Below are positions 33,703 through 44,600 of a stretch of DNA of 64,000 nt, piece after piece; position 1 is the stretch's first letter, and the number at the start of each line of letters is the position of its first letter. The position numbers and the translations under genes were made by a program. The stretch lies in assembly GCF_010747415.1 (NCBI RefSeq), contig NZ_JAAGNZ010000001.1, positions 1,364,001 to 1,428,000 on the forward strand. The letters run 5' to 3'. The DNA is from Spirosoma agri. GTDB taxonomy: Bacteria > Bacteroidota > Bacteroidia > Cytophagales > Spirosomataceae. The notes below the pieces were generated by a model. That model worked only from the letters and a program-made list of their open reading frames with translations. It was not told the DNA's origin and searched no databases.

Positions 33703-35064
33703 ATGAATCCTTCAAGCTTTGTTCGAGTAAGCGTTTGTATGGTTAGTGTTGGTTTGCTGGTACACGTTGTTTCCTGTACTAAACCCGCTACGGAAGCGAG
33801 CGATCCAGCGATTACTGCATCATTTGACCTGATTCAGCAACAGATTCTGACACCTTCCTGTGCTACGTCGGGTTGCCACGCTTCCGAAAGAGATGCTGAT
33901 TTTGTGCAGCATGGGCTGGTACTGGCGGAAGGAGTAGCCTATCAGAATCTCGTTGGGGTTGATCCGAAAAATGTGCAGGCTAAAGCCGACGGGCTAAAAC
34001 GGGTCAAGGCGTTTGCGTCACTGGAAAGCTTACTGTACCATAAACTTACCGTTTCAGCCAGTCACCATACGGGCAAACAATACGGCAATCCGATGCCGCT
34101 TGGTGGGCAATTGCTTCCAGTTGGTCAGGTTGAGTTTATCCGGCGATGGATTGACGCTGGCGCACCCAAAACTGGTAGCGTAGTAGACGCCACATTACTG
34201 GACGATAAGACCGTGTCTGTTGCTGCCTACGAACCATTGGCCGTACCGGCAGTCGGCACCGGTTTTCAACTGGCCATTCCAGCCTTCGATATTCAATCTA
34301 ATTTCGAGCGTGAGCTGTTTACCCGCCGGTCGGTTGGCAACACGCAGGACATTTACGTGAACCGGTACGAGACGAAGATGCGGAATGGTAGTCATCATTT
34401 CGTCGCCTACAGTTTCCGCGATACTGGTTTTCTGCCCGGCATGAACGATATTCGGGATTTACGAAATGCGGATAACTCGTTGAACCTGTCTACCGCGCTG
34501 TCGATGTCGAATCACGTGTACCTGGCCGGATCGCAGGCACAGTATCAGGACTATACCTTTCCGGCAGGAGCCGCTTTGCTTATTCCGGCCGGTACCACGC
34601 TGGACCTGAATTCACACTTTGTTAATAAAACCACATCCGTGATGAAAGGCGAAGCGCAGATCAATCTGTACACCATCGACAAATCGAAGGTAACGCAGCT
34701 TATCCAGACGCTGGATTTGGGAAACACAAACCTGACCATTCCGGCCAATGGGCGGGTGACGCTGACCAGGTCGTTTACGTTCGATAAACCGCGTAAGGTG
34801 CTGACGCTGACCTCGCACATGCACAAGCTTGGTGAGAAGTTCGTCATCAAAATCAAGGGGGGCAGCCGGGATGGAGAAGTCGTTTATACGTCTACCGATT
34901 GGGAGCACCCCGACATTATTACGTACAATACGCCAATTTCGCTCCAGAAAGGAGAGGGGCTAACGTCAGAGATCACCTATAACAATACGACGAGCAAAGT
35001 AGTCCGTTTCGGCCTGACCAGTGAGGACGAAATGGGTATAATCTTCGGCTATTATTACGAGTAG
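33703..35064 (+). CDS. Lipoprotein with CX4CH motif and PHM-like copper monooxygenase domain
   Basis: A 453-residue lipoprotein with lipobox VVSC (Cys25). The N-terminal part has a heme-type motif PSCATSGCHA (Cys53, Cys58, His59; CX4CH), followed by a short cytochrome-like segment ending WIDAGAP. The C-terminal part (about 190-453) looks like the ascorbate-dependent copper type II monooxygenase fold. All six PHM copper ligands have candidates: His231-His232 (GSHHFVAY), His305 (LNSHFVN), His372-x-His374 (TSHMHKLG) and Met444 (EDEMGIIFG). The domain join suggests heme-mediated electron supply to copper at the cell envelope. Substrate unknown; no redox partner gene is adjacent. Confidence 0.78.
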   Translation: MNPSSFVRVSVCMVSVGLLVHVVSCTKPATEASDPAITASFDLIQQQILTPSCATSGCHASERDADFVQHGLVLAEGVAYQNLVGVDPKNVQAKADGLKRVKAFASLESLLYHKLTVSASHHTGKQYGNPMPLGGQLLPVGQVEFIRRWIDAGAPKTGSVVDATLLDDKTVSVAAYEPLAVPAVGTGFQLAIPAFDIQSNFERELFTRRSVGNTQDIYVNRYETKMRNGSHHFVAYSFRDTGFLPGMNDIRDLRNADNSLNLSTALSMSNHVYLAGSQAQYQDYTFPAGAALLIPAGTTLDLNSHFVNKTTSVMKGEAQINLYTIDKSKVTQLIQTLDLGNTNLTIPANGRVTLTRSFTFDKPRKVLTLTSHMHKLGEKFVIKIKGGSRDGEVVYTSTDWEHPDIITYNTPISLQKGEGLTSEITYNNTTSKVVRFGLTSEDEMGIIFGYYYE

Positions 35065-35090
35065 CGTCGAGCTACATTGGCAGAAATGAC

Positions 35091-35122
35091 AAACCCCGGT
35101 AATCCTGATGGTGCCGGGGTTT
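35091..35122. terminator. Bidirectional terminator
   Basis: A 9-bp perfect inverted repeat (35091-35099 with 35114-35122) between convergent genes, with A/T tracts on both sides. Confidence 0.85.
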
Positions 35123-35165
35123 ATTTATGGTAACGATACGCTATGACGTTAGCGATGTGATGAGC

Positions 35166-35501
35166 CTAATCAACGATATACTTTTTCTTGCCCGGTTTTC
35201 TGCGGGCTGGTGAAGCAAGCACAGGGTAAAGATCCCGCCCAATTTGTACGCCGATTTCGTTCAGATAATAACTATTGCTTGTATCCTGCTTCGTTCGCTG
35301 GTGCGCCGAAAAGGTGTTGTCAACCAAACAGTATGCCTCTTCGTACGTGTCCTTCTGCGTACCGGCCATGCTACTCCACTGCTTGTGTAAAGTCGAAAGA
35401 ATATCGACAACAATGTCGTTGATTGTGTCCAGATCCTGGGTACCCGTGGCGGCAGATTTTAATTCTTCGTATTTCGTTCGGATGATATCCTGAGGATTCA
35501 T
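35166..35501 (-). CDS. Hypothetical protein, 111 residues
   Basis: A small soluble protein with no recognised domain. It is helical and charged in the first half (QDIIRTKYEELKS, INDIVVDILSTLHKQW), has a YYLNEIGVQIGRDLYPVL segment, and ends in a basic tail (SPARRKPGKKKYIVD). It has no signal or membrane segment. The gene is bounded by a terminator and an empty 260-bp region. Coding is supported by its clean start and stop placement and amino-acid makeup. Confidence 0.55.
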   Translation of the reverse strand: MNPQDIIRTKYEELKSAATGTQDLDTINDIVVDILSTLHKQWSSMAGTQKDTYEEAYCLVDNTFSAHQRTKQDTSNSYYLNEIGVQIGRDLYPVLASPARRKPGKKKYIVD

Positions 35502-35764
35502 AGCCGGGTTTGGTTGGGTTGTTACCTTCTGACTCTAGGGTTAAATAAAAGTCACGATAAGTTTTACCTTATTTTTTGCCAGTAAGCAAAAGTGACATGT
35601 ACCAGTAATAATTACACATATGATGGTCTGCTATATAATTATCGGTATCTTGAGTGAGCAAGGTACATTCGCCACAGTTTTGTAGATTTACCGATTCGTT
35701 CGCTCTATAATCGTTAGCGCGTTCCACCGTACGTTTTATCCGTTCATCCATACTCACGTATCCG

Positions 35765-37252
35765 TTGAATCTACCCGCTGATCATATCCGACTGTTATTT
35801 GGCCTGAAAATGCGTCAAATGCGAATCGACAAGGGCATGTCGGTCAGTGAACTGGCTCAACAGTCCGGTTTGTCGGTATCGTACGTTACCGAGATCGAGA
35901 AAGGCCGGAAATATCCGAAAGCGGATAAGATTTCTGCCCTGGCCAATGCTATGCAGGTCGATTATGATTCGCTCGTCTCGCTGAAGCTGAGCAAAAAGCT
36001 CGAGCCCATATCGGATCTGCTCCGCTCCAAATTTCTCACGGAAATCCCACTCGAACTGTTCGGAATCGACCCGTCTGACCTGCTCGAACTGCTAGCCGAA
36101 GCACCCGCGAAAGTGAGTGCCATGATTCGTACGTTCATGGACATCGCGCTCAGTTACAATATGAGCGTCGAGCGGCTCTACCTGACTATGTTGCGGTCTT
36201 ATCAGGAAATGCATGACAACCACTTTCCTGAGATCGAGGCCGAAGCTGAACGTTTCCTGAGCGAATTTGTCCAATCAAACCAGTCCGTAGGTGAAACGCT
36301 GCTGATAAACCTGCTCAAAACGCGCTACAACGTTCACATCGAACACTTCGATCCGCTCACGAATCCTGAACTGGTATCGTTACGATCCGTTTTCAGACCT
36401 GAACATCGGCGGTTGTATCTCAACGCGGCACTAACGGCCGAACAACGATCATTCATTCTGGCGCGGGAGGTTGGGTTTCAATACCTGAATCTGAAAAACC
36501 GACCCTATACGTATTCATGGGTAGAAGCGGATTCGTTCGAGCAGATTCTGAACAATTACAAAGCGTCCTATTTTGCCGGCGCTATTCTTATTCGACGTGA
36601 TGCGCTCGTGGCCAGACTAACCGATCTGTTCGCCCGCAGCACGTGGAGCAACGATGCCTTTCTACAACTCATCGCTGACTTTGGTGCCACGCCGGAGCGG
36701 TTTTTCTACCGGCTCAGTAACGTCTTGCCCAGCCATTTCGGGATCGATCAGTTGTTCTTTTACCGCTTTAACCATACCGCCGGACAGACTACGTTCCAGC
36801 TAACCAAAGAGATGCACCTGTCGCGGCAACAAGGGGGGCCGCGTGGGATCATTGATGAGCATTTCTGTCGCCGGTGGATTGCCTGGACAATTTTGCAGGA
36901 GCTTCAGTTTCTACAACAGAACAAAGGATTCGATGGGGCGCTCTGCCGGACTCAGGTATCGGAGTATGCGGATTCGGGGCTCCAGTACCTTATTATTTCG
37001 GTAGCCCACCCGTTTCAGTCACAAACACAGCAGAACATGAGTGTTTCCATGTGCTTTGCGGTCAATGATGCGCTGAAAAGTAAGATGAAATTCATGAATA
37101 CCCCGTCGGACGATATACCGTTCCGGATCGTCAATGAAGCCTGCGAACGCTGTGGTATTTTCGACTGCCGCGAACGGGTTGCCGCTCCGACTGTTTTGCA
37201 GAAGAAACGCCAATTCGCCGGGATGAAAAAAGCGATGGAGAAATTACGCTAA
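35765..37252 (+). CDS. ScfR-type transcriptional regulator (XRE HTH + degenerate ImmA/IrrE-like domain)
   Basis: A 495-residue regulator. An XRE helix-turn-helix occupies residues about 8-70 (MRIDKGMSVSELAQQSGLSV, TEIEKGRKYPKADK). A central domain in the position of the ImmA/IrrE (DUF955) metallopeptidase reads FILAREVGFQYL, so the HExxH zinc motif is lost (REVGF). The C-terminus carries the Cys cluster CERCGIFDCRERVA of short-chain acyl regulators (RamB/ScfR group). Such proteins sense acyl-CoA and control glyoxylate, methylcitrate or acetate genes. It starts with TTG at 35765 and is convergent with aconitase, which makes a link to the TCA cycle plausible but inferred. Confidence 0.87.
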   Translation: MNLPADHIRLLFGLKMRQMRIDKGMSVSELAQQSGLSVSYVTEIEKGRKYPKADKISALANAMQVDYDSLVSLKLSKKLEPISDLLRSKFLTEIPLELFGIDPSDLLELLAEAPAKVSAMIRTFMDIALSYNMSVERLYLTMLRSYQEMHDNHFPEIEAEAERFLSEFVQSNQSVGETLLINLLKTRYNVHIEHFDPLTNPELVSLRSVFRPEHRRLYLNAALTAEQRSFILAREVGFQYLNLKNRPYTYSWVEADSFEQILNNYKASYFAGAILIRRDALVARLTDLFARSTWSNDAFLQLIADFGATPERFFYRLSNVLPSHFGIDQLFFYRFNHTAGQTTFQLTKEMHLSRQQGGPRGIIDEHFCRRWIAWTILQELQFLQQNKGFDGALCRTQVSEYADSGLQYLIISVAHPFQSQTQQNMSVSMCFAVNDALKSKMKFMNTPSDDIPFRIVNEACERCGIFDCRERVAAPTVLQKKRQFAGMKKAMEKLR

Positions 37253-37287
37253 GCAAGCGGGCTAGTACGAGCGTCTACTAAAAAAAT

Positions 37288-37328
37288 AAACCCGGTCAAT
37301 CGCCTGTGCAAGGCAATCGACCGGGTTT
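37288..37328. terminator. Bidirectional terminator
   Basis: Outer arms of 10 bp (37288-37297 with 37319-37328) are perfect, and the inner part pairs partly. It lies between the convergent ScfR regulator and aconitase genes. Confidence 0.85.
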
Positions 37329-37361
37329 ATTATGGTAACCCAGAGAAGGTATTCGCGTTGG

Positions 37362-39644
37362 TTACGCGTTTTGCTTCATCCGGATGATGTTCAGAGCGGC
37401 ACCCGCCTTGAACCACTCGATCTGACCCTGGTTATAGGTATGATTGACCAGGAACTCATCGGTAGTGCCATCGGCATGGTGAAGAACGATTTCCAGCGGA
37501 CGACCTGGCGCGAATTCCGTCAGACCTTCGATGTCGATGGTATCGTCTTCCTGAATCTTGTCGTAATCGGCAGGGTTCGCGAAGGTCAAGCCCAACATAC
37601 CCTGTTTTTTCAGGTTCGTTTCGTGGATTCGGGCGAATGAACGCACCAGAATGGCCCGAACGCCAAGGAAGCGAGGTTCCATGGCCGCGTGCTCACGGGA
37701 TGAACCCTCACCATAGTTCTCGTCACCAACCACAATTGAGCCAATACCCGCTGCTTTGTAGGCCCGTTGTACAGCGGGTACTTCGCCATATTCGCCGGTG
37801 AGTTGATTTTTAACGGTGTTGGTCTTCTCGTTGTAGAAGTTGACCGCGCCGATCAGCATGTTGTTGGAGATATTGTCCAGGTGGCCACGGTATTTCAACC
37901 ACGGACCCGCCATCGAAATATGGTCGGTCGTACACTTGCCTTTCGCTTTGATCAGCAGTTTCAAACCCATCAGGTCAGTACCTTCCCAGGGGGTGAACGG
38001 AGCCAGTAATTGCAGACGATCTGAGGTTGGGCTAACGATAACCTGCACCGACGAACCATCTTCTGCCGGAGCCTGATACCCAGCGTCGTCAACAGCATAG
38101 CCATTGATTGGCTGCTCGATTCCCTGTGGTTCATCAAGCATGACCTGCTCACCTGCTTCGTTGGTAAGCGTGTCAGTCATCGGGTTGAACGTCAGGTCAC
38201 CCGCGATGGCCAGCGCCGTTACGATTTCGGGCGAGGCTACAAAAGCGTGTGTGCTGGCGTTACCATCATTCCGTTTGGCGAAGTTCCGGTTGAACGAGGT
38301 AATGATAGAGTTCTTCCGGGTAGGATCGTCCATGTGACGCGCCCATTGTCCGATGCAGGGACCGCAGGCATTGGCCAGAACGACACCACCAATTTTATCG
38401 AACGTGTTCAGAATGCCGTCGCGCTCAGCCGTGAAGCGAACCAGTTCCGAACCGGGCGTAACCGTGAATTCAGCTTTGGTTTTCAGATTCTTGGCCGTCG
38501 CCTGAGCCGCTACCGAAGCCGAACGGGTCATGTCTTCGTAGCTGGAGTTAGTACATGAGCCGATCAGACCAACGTCGAGTTTAGCAGGCCAGTTGTTTTC
38601 TTTTACCGCTTTGGCAAAGTTCGACAGGGGCCAGGCCAGATCCGGGGTAAACGGACCGTTGATGTGTGGCTCAAGCGTGTTGAGGTCAATTTCGATCAAC
38701 TGGTCGTAGTACGAAGCAGGATCAGCGTAGACTTCTTCATCAGCCCGCAGGTCAGCTTTCACGGCGTTGGCTGCTTCGGCGATATCAGCCCGGCTGGTCG
38801 CTTTCAGGTAATCGGCCATTTTCTCATCATAGGCAAAAATCGAAGTGGTAGCTCCAATCTCAGCACCCATGTTACAGATCGTGCCTTTACCCGTAGCAGA
38901 CAGACTTTCTGCGCCTTCGCCGAAGTATTCAACGATACAGCCCGTACCACCTTTCACGGTCAGGATACCAGCTACGCGCAGAATCACGTCTTTTGCCGAT
39001 GCCCATCCGCTCAGTTTGCCGGTCAGTTTTATACCGATCAATTTCGGCATTTTCAATTCCCAGGCCAGACCCGCCATAACATCGCAGGCATCGGCACCAC
39101 CGACCCCAATAGCGATCATACCTAAACCACCCGCGTTTGGCGTGTGCGAATCGGTACCGATCATCATTCCGCCTGGAAACGCGTAGTTTTCAATAACAAC
39201 CTGGTGAATGATACCTGCGCCGGGTTTCCAGAAGCCAATGCCGTATTTGTTCGAAATAGACGACAGGAAGTCATATACTTCTTTGTTTTTGCTCTTGGCG
39301 ATGTCCAGATCCTGTACAGCACCTACTTCGGCCTGGATAAGGTGGTCGCAGTGAACCGTTGATGGAACGGCTACCTGGGGCCGACCCGCCTGCATGAATT
39401 GCAGGAGCGCCATTTGCGCTGTTGCATCCTGCATGGCTACACGGTCGGGCGCAAAGTCCACATAGGCCTTACCTCGCTCAAACGCCTGCGTGGGTCGGGA
39501 CGCCGAATCGGTTCCGGCAAAAAGGTGGCTGTACAAAATCTTTTCCGACAGGGTCAGCGGTTTGCCCACTGCCTTCCGGGCTGCTTCGACGCGCTCGCCG
39601 AGGTTAGCGTAAACGCGCTGAATCATGTCTAAATCAAAAGCCAT
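37362..39644 (-). CDS. acn: Aconitate hydratase (mitochondrial-type)
   Basis: A 760-residue TCA-cycle enzyme that interconverts citrate and isocitrate. The [4Fe-4S] cluster Cys residues are in [13 protein letters not shown] and [11 protein letters not shown]. Other family segments are [26 protein letters not shown] and the C-terminal swivel-domain motif [17 protein letters not shown]. Length and sequence fit the mitochondrial (Aco2-like) form rather than AcnB. It is convergent with the ScfR-type regulator. Confidence 0.97.
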   Translation of the reverse strand: MAFDLDMIQRVYANLGERVEAARKAVGKPLTLSEKILYSHLFAGTDSASRPTQAFERGKAYVDFAPDRVAMQDATAQMALLQFMQAGRPQVAVPSTVHCDHLIQAEVGAVQDLDIAKSKNKEVYDFLSSISNKYGIGFWKPGAGIIHQVVIENYAFPGGMMIGTDSHTPNAGGLGMIAIGVGGADACDVMAGLAWELKMPKLIGIKLTGKLSGWASAKDVILRVAGILTVKGGTGCIVEYFGEGAESLSATGKGTICNMGAEIGATTSIFAYDEKMADYLKATSRADIAEAANAVKADLRADEEVYADPASYYDQLIEIDLNTLEPHINGPFTPDLAWPLSNFAKAVKENNWPAKLDVGLIGSCTNSSYEDMTRSASVAAQATAKNLKTKAEFTVTPGSELVRFTAERDGILNTFDKIGGVVLANACGPCIGQWARHMDDPTRKNSIITSFNRNFAKRNDGNASTHAFVASPEIVTALAIAGDLTFNPMTDTLTNEAGEQVMLDEPQGIEQPINGYAVDDAGYQAPAEDGSSVQVIVSPTSDRLQLLAPFTPWEGTDLMGLKLLIKAKGKCTTDHISMAGPWLKYRGHLDNISNNMLIGAVNFYNEKTNTVKNQLTGEYGEVPAVQRAYKAAGIGSIVVGDENYGEGSSREHAAMEPRFLGVRAILVRSFARIHETNLKKQGMLGLTFANPADYDKIQEDDTIDIEGLTEFAPGRPLEIVLHHADGTTDEFLVNHTYNQGQIEWFKAGAALNIIRMKQNA

Positions 39645-39940
39645 AGCAAATAGGATAACGGGGTTACTAAAAAGTGTACTCTATAGAAAGAACCATTGAA
39701 TCCACAAAATGGATTCCAGTTTGCGGGTCAAAATTAGAAGATTCTGTCTCGTTTTGGAAATTATCTGACAATGAGTCGCTAGAGTATTGATAAAGATGCA
39801 AACAGTTTGGCCATTTCGTAGGTTTGCTGGATGCAAAGCAATAAACAGATTGCTTTGCCATTCTACTTGTAAACACCGTGTACATTCTGGCCAAGCTAAG
39901 CTATCTTGCGCTGAAATCGTACGCATAGACACCTGATTTT

Positions 39941-40414
39941 ATGATTAAAAAGAACGCTTTACTTTCTTTTGCAGCCTTACTGGCACTGGGAATGACCCTG
40001 ACGTCCTGCAAGGATGAGGAAAACCCGACGACGACGCCAACCGCATCGACAACAACCCGACTGGTTGCCACCCTGAATGGGGCCAGTGAGAAACCTACGT
40101 CAACGACATCGGCAGCTACGGGTAATTTTGTTGGCGACCTGAACACGACGACGCGGGTGCTTAGCTACACGGTTACGTATACGGGTCCGTTTTCATCCTC
40201 GCTGACAGGTGGTCATTTACACCGGATTAACGCGGCCAATGGCACCGGACCCGTCGATATTCCATTTACGAGTCTTACATCCCCAATTACGGGTACAACC
40301 GCTGCACTGGCCCAAACAAAGGTCGATAGTATGTTAAACGGATTCTATTACGCGAACCTGCATACATCGCTTTATGCTAACGGTGAGATTCGCGGGGATA
40401 TCAAGAAGCAGTAA
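39941..40414 (+). CDS. CHRD domain lipoprotein
   Basis: A 157-residue lipoprotein with a signal ending LTSC and a Thr/Pro-rich linker. A single CHRD domain follows (VATLNGASEKP, LSYTVTYTG, GGHLHRINAANGTGPV, FYYANLHTSLYANGEIRGDI). The AxLHxxxxxNGEIRG end is the hallmark. CHRD domains occur in BMP-binding chordin and in many bacterial surface proteins; the role here is unknown. A terminator follows. Confidence 0.9.
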   Translation: MIKKNALLSFAALLALGMTLTSCKDEENPTTTPTASTTTRLVATLNGASEKPTSTTSAATGNFVGDLNTTTRVLSYTVTYTGPFSSSLTGGHLHRINAANGTGPVDIPFTSLTSPITGTTAALAQTKVDSMLNGFYYANLHTSLYANGEIRGDIKKQ

Positions 40415-40439
40415 ATTGTTGACCGGATTGTTGTACCGG

Positions 40440-40486
40440 GAGACCGCTGTGGAACAAGAGTTTATGCTCTTCTCTACAGCGGTCTC
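40440..40486. terminator. Terminator of the CHRD gene
   Basis: An 11-bp perfect outer stem (40440-40450 with 40476-40486), an inner aagag/ctctt pairing, and a T-run at 40492-40497. It lies between convergent genes. Confidence 0.87.
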
Positions 40487-40519
40487 TCATTGTTTTTTGG
40501 CTATGCGTTTCGTAACCAG

Positions 40520-41005
40520 TTACAGCTTCCGATACATGATATACGCGTTGGTTAGTCCATTTTGCTTGTGATTGAAGGCGTCCGGAACTTCACCGATTAT
40601 CGTAAATCCCAGCTTTTGCCACAGGCGCACGGCCCGCTCGTTACTTTTGACGACACAATTGAACTGCATGGCTTTGTAGCCAAGTCGTTTCGCTTCGACC
40701 AGCGAAAATTCACCCATAGCCCTTCCAACGCCTTGTCCTGATGCCGTCCCCAGCGTCATGTACGAGCCATTGGCAATGTGCGCGCCAAGTCCGGGCTGGT
40801 TATCTTTGAGGATAAACGTTCCGACCACGTTGCCGTCTATACTAGCGACGTACGTGTGTTTATCGGGCCCACACCAATACGTCAGCATTTGTGCTTTCGA
40901 TGATTTCGGATCGAACACGTAGGTATCTCCCGCCGAAATCACGGGCTGAATAATTGCCCAAATCTGATCATTGTCGGCAGGTACTACTTCTCTGATGTCA
41001 ATCAT
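40520..41005 (-). CDS. GNAT family N-acetyltransferase
   Basis: A 161-residue single-domain GNAT. The acetyl-CoA loop is SGQGVGRAMGEFSL; VVKSNERAVRLWQKLGF gives motif B with the usual Asn and Trp-x-x-Gly-Phe features. The acceptor substrate cannot be predicted. The gene is transcribed away from the SusC locus. Confidence 0.9.
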   Translation of the reverse strand: MIDIREVVPADNDQIWAIIQPVISAGDTYVFDPKSSKAQMLTYWCGPDKHTYVASIDGNVVGTFILKDNQPGLGAHIANGSYMTLGTASGQGVGRAMGEFSLVEAKRLGYKAMQFNCVVKSNERAVRLWQKLGFTIIGEVPDAFNHKQNGLTNAYIMYRKL

Positions 41006-41633
41006 ACTCCGCTCTTTATAAATTACGTTTGGTCAAAAATCGGCAGCGGATTCAGCGGACTATTGATGAAATCATTCGTCATCGGTTTGATAAAAACGCT
41101 GCGAAAAACAAAGACCGTCGATCCAATCCGCTTTCCTGCCGTTTCCTTTTGCAATACTAGTGATTCACGCTATAAGCTCCGAGTTAGAGCCGTTCGAACC
41201 ACGCCATAAGGTAGGGAAGAAGCGAGTCTTGTTAGGATTTCTTCGACTCTGATGGAGTCGGTTGACGTTACACATGTTCAGGACTACATCCATCTATTAT
41301 TTTGACTATACAGCTCTTCGCCGAATAATACTTTTGTTTGATTTGTTGGTATTCTACTTGTGCCAAACTTATAGTATATTATTGATTTGTTAACAAACGA
41401 GCGGTACGCCTGATCGCTGGTGATGTACATCTATATTTGCAGCCCTATTGCTGAACAAGGTATTCATTTACAAGTCGTAGTTCAGGGCGTGATCTACAAA
41501 TTTGGTTAGTCTATCTGCAAAAGTCTGTTTTTGCATTTTTCTTAGTATTTTTACTTTTTTTCTACTAGTTACGTCCTCAAGTGAATAGTGCCACCAAAAA
41601 GAATTTTGCTACTTATCACCCAATCTTACACGT
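41006..41633 (+). other. Upstream region of the SusC gene
   Basis: About 630 bp without a gene, becoming AT-rich towards susC. It contains TAnnTTTG-like boxes at 41329-41336 and 41432-41439 without ideal -33 boxes, and the inverted repeat at 41516-41535. A long regulated leader is likely. Confidence 0.4.
41516..41535. promoter_or_regulatory. TGCAAAA/TTTTGCA inverted repeat before susC
   Basis: A 7-bp inverted repeat with 6-nt spacer (41516-41522 with 41529-41535). It resembles LacI-family operators and shares its TGCAAA half with the site at 46651 upstream of kduI. Confidence 0.35.
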
Positions 41634-44600
41634 ATGACGCTTTTTTACGTTTCTCCTCCATTGACGAGAAAATGGAGTGTATTATGTTGCTTCCTCCTGG
41701 CAACTGGCCTGTTAAACGCTGAGGGGAAAACCCCTGCTGCAAGTACGCACTATGCTGTGAGTGAGAAGCCATCAGCGGAGATCACGATCAGCGGACGAAT
41801 CACCGATGCGACGACCAACGAAGCACTCGCCGGGTGTAATGTCGTCCTGAAAGGCACGCAAAAGGGGACAACTTCCGATGCGAACGGCGATTACAGAATT
41901 GTCGTGCCCGATGGGAATGCCGTGCTAGTCTTTGGCTTTATCGGCTTTGTCTCCCAAGAGATACCGGTAGGGGGTAAAAGCACGATCAATGTCTCGTTGA
42001 AAGCGACCGCCAACGAACTCTCTCAGGTTGTCGTTATCGGTTACGGCAGTGCTTCCCAGAAGGACATGACCGGTGCGGTGAAATCCATCAAGAGCACTGA
42101 TTTTAACCGGGGTATCATCAATTCGCCCGAACAGCTTTTGCAGGGTAAAGTGGCTGGTGTCAACGTAACGTCCGCCAGTGGCGAACCGGGCGGCACGCAG
42201 AATATTACCGTTCGCGGTCCGGGTGGGGTTCGTACCGGCAGTACACCCCTTTTCGTGTTGGATGGTATTGCGCTGGATAATTCCAGTACGGGTGGTGCTA
42301 CCAATCCCCTGAATTTTTTGAATCCACAGGATATCGAATCGATCGATGTGCTGAAAGATGCGTCGGCGACGGCTATTTATGGTTCGCGCGGTGCTAATGG
42401 AGTAGTGTTGATCACGACGAAAAAAGGGAAGGCTGGCTCATCGACGTTTACGATTTCGTCCAGCCTGGGTATTTCAACCATAGCCCGTGCCTTGCCCGTA
42501 TTTTCTGCCGATGAATACCGGACCCAGGTTCCGGCGGTAGGCGGTGTCCTGGAAGATTTCAAAGGATCGACCGACTGGCAAAAGGAAGTAATGCGGACTG
42601 CGTACACCCAGAACCACAACATATCGTTCGGCGGTGGGGCCAATAAACTAACCTACTACGGTTCGTTCGGGCTGCAAAGTCAGGAAGGGATTCTCAAAAA
42701 CAGTAAACTTGACCGGTACACAGGACGGCTCAATCTATCGCAGAAGTTTCTGGATGATCGGCTTAGTCTCGACGTTAACCTGAACGCTACCTACACGCTG
42801 AACAAACGGCCACCGACCGAATCGCTAATCGGCGGAGCGATCTCGACAAACCCAACGATACCCGCTTACGATACGGATGGAACGCCGTTCAAATACCAGG
42901 CCGGCACGAACCCACTCATTACGCTGGCGCTGCAAAAGGATATCACGACCATCAACCGGACCATTGCCAACTTTTCGCCTTCGTTCAAGATTACCAAGGA
43001 TCTGGTATACAAGCTGAACCTCGGCGTCGATAATTCGAGCGGGGTGCGGGATCTGGAGCAGTTGCCCAACACTGTTCCCCTGATCGATGGACGGCTCGAA
43101 TCGATTTATACCACGAACCGGAACCTGCTGGTCGAGAACTATTTCACCTACACGCTGGCGAAACAGGATCATAACCTGACGGCTTTGCTGGGGCATTCAT
43201 ACCAGAAGATCTTTGTGCAGGAACGTCGGTCCAGCATCAACAAATTTCCGATTTCGCCGATCGATCCGATTTATAACCCCGGCTTAGGGCAGGAACTCAC
43301 GCTGACAAACAACCGGCCCACCGGATTTGCTACGGAAAATGAGTTGCAGTCGTTTTTCTCCCGGGTTAGCTACAACTACAAAGAAAAATACCTGATGACC
43401 GCCACGGTACGCGCCGATGGATCGTCGAAATTTGGGGCTAACAACAAATACGGGGTTTTCCCATCGCTCTCGGTTGGCTGGCGGCTTTCGGAAGAAGCCT
43501 TCCTGAAATCGGGACCCTTCACCGACCTGAAACTTCGGGCGGGATGGGGACAAACGGGTAACCAGGAGATCCCGTCTAAAATCACCCAGGCATTGTTCAC
43601 ATCTCAGGTGTCGGCCACCGCGAGTTATCCATTGGCTGCTACAGGATCTTACCCCGCCGGAACGTCGTATACGCGTCTTGCCAATCCGGACATTCAGTGG
43701 GAAGTCTCGTCGCAAACCGATCTTGGTTTAGATTTCGCCCTGTTCAAAGGTGCGTTGTCGGGCTCGGTCGATTATTTCCGGAAAGTGTCCAGCAACATCC
43801 TGCTTGAGGTTATCCCATCGGACCCCGTTCAACCGGCGGGTACGTTCTGGACCAACGTGCCAAACATGGCCATTACCAACCAGGGTGTTGAAGTGGATCT
43901 GAATTACCGGTATGCGAGCTTAAGTGGCTTCCGGTTCGACGTTGGCGGAAACATTACGTTTATCCAGAATGAGGTCAAAAATTCGCCGTATACCGTCATT
44001 CCGTCGGGTAATGCGTCGGGTTCGGGCCTGACATCGGCCACCATCAATGGGTATGTCAATGGTCAACCCATCGGAACGTTCTTCCTGAAAGAATTCATCG
44101 GACTCGATGACAAGGGAATCAGCCAGTTCCGGGATGTCGACGGCGATGGTATCATCACGGATAAAGACCGGGTTGCAGTGGGAAGCGCGCTCCCGACAAA
44201 GCAGTTCAACATCCACAGTACGGTTGCCTACAAAGGATTCGATTTGACGGTTAATTTCAATGGCGTATCGGGCAACAAGATTTATGACAACACGGCCAAC
44301 GCAAACTTTTATAAACTGCGCTTGTCGAAAGGACTGAATACGACGCCTGAGGCTCTCCAATACCCGAACGAATCCATCAATAACTCGGCCCCGGTGTCGA
44401 GCCGTTACCTGAAAACGGGTTCGTTTTTTCGTCTGAATAACGTGTCGCTGGGCTACAACCTCAATCCAAAAATCATTGGCATGAGCAAGTGGATCACTGG
44501 CGTTCGACTGTCGGCTACGGGGCAGAACCTGTTTGTGATCACGAAATACGACGGGTATGATCCGGAGGTAAACACCACCGACCGGAACGTCAACGGCATA

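Noticed and set aside
35569..35757. 62-codon minus-strand frame upstream of the ScfR-type regulator
   Set aside because: No recognisable feature, and it occupies the probable promoter region of the regulator; kept out for lack of support.
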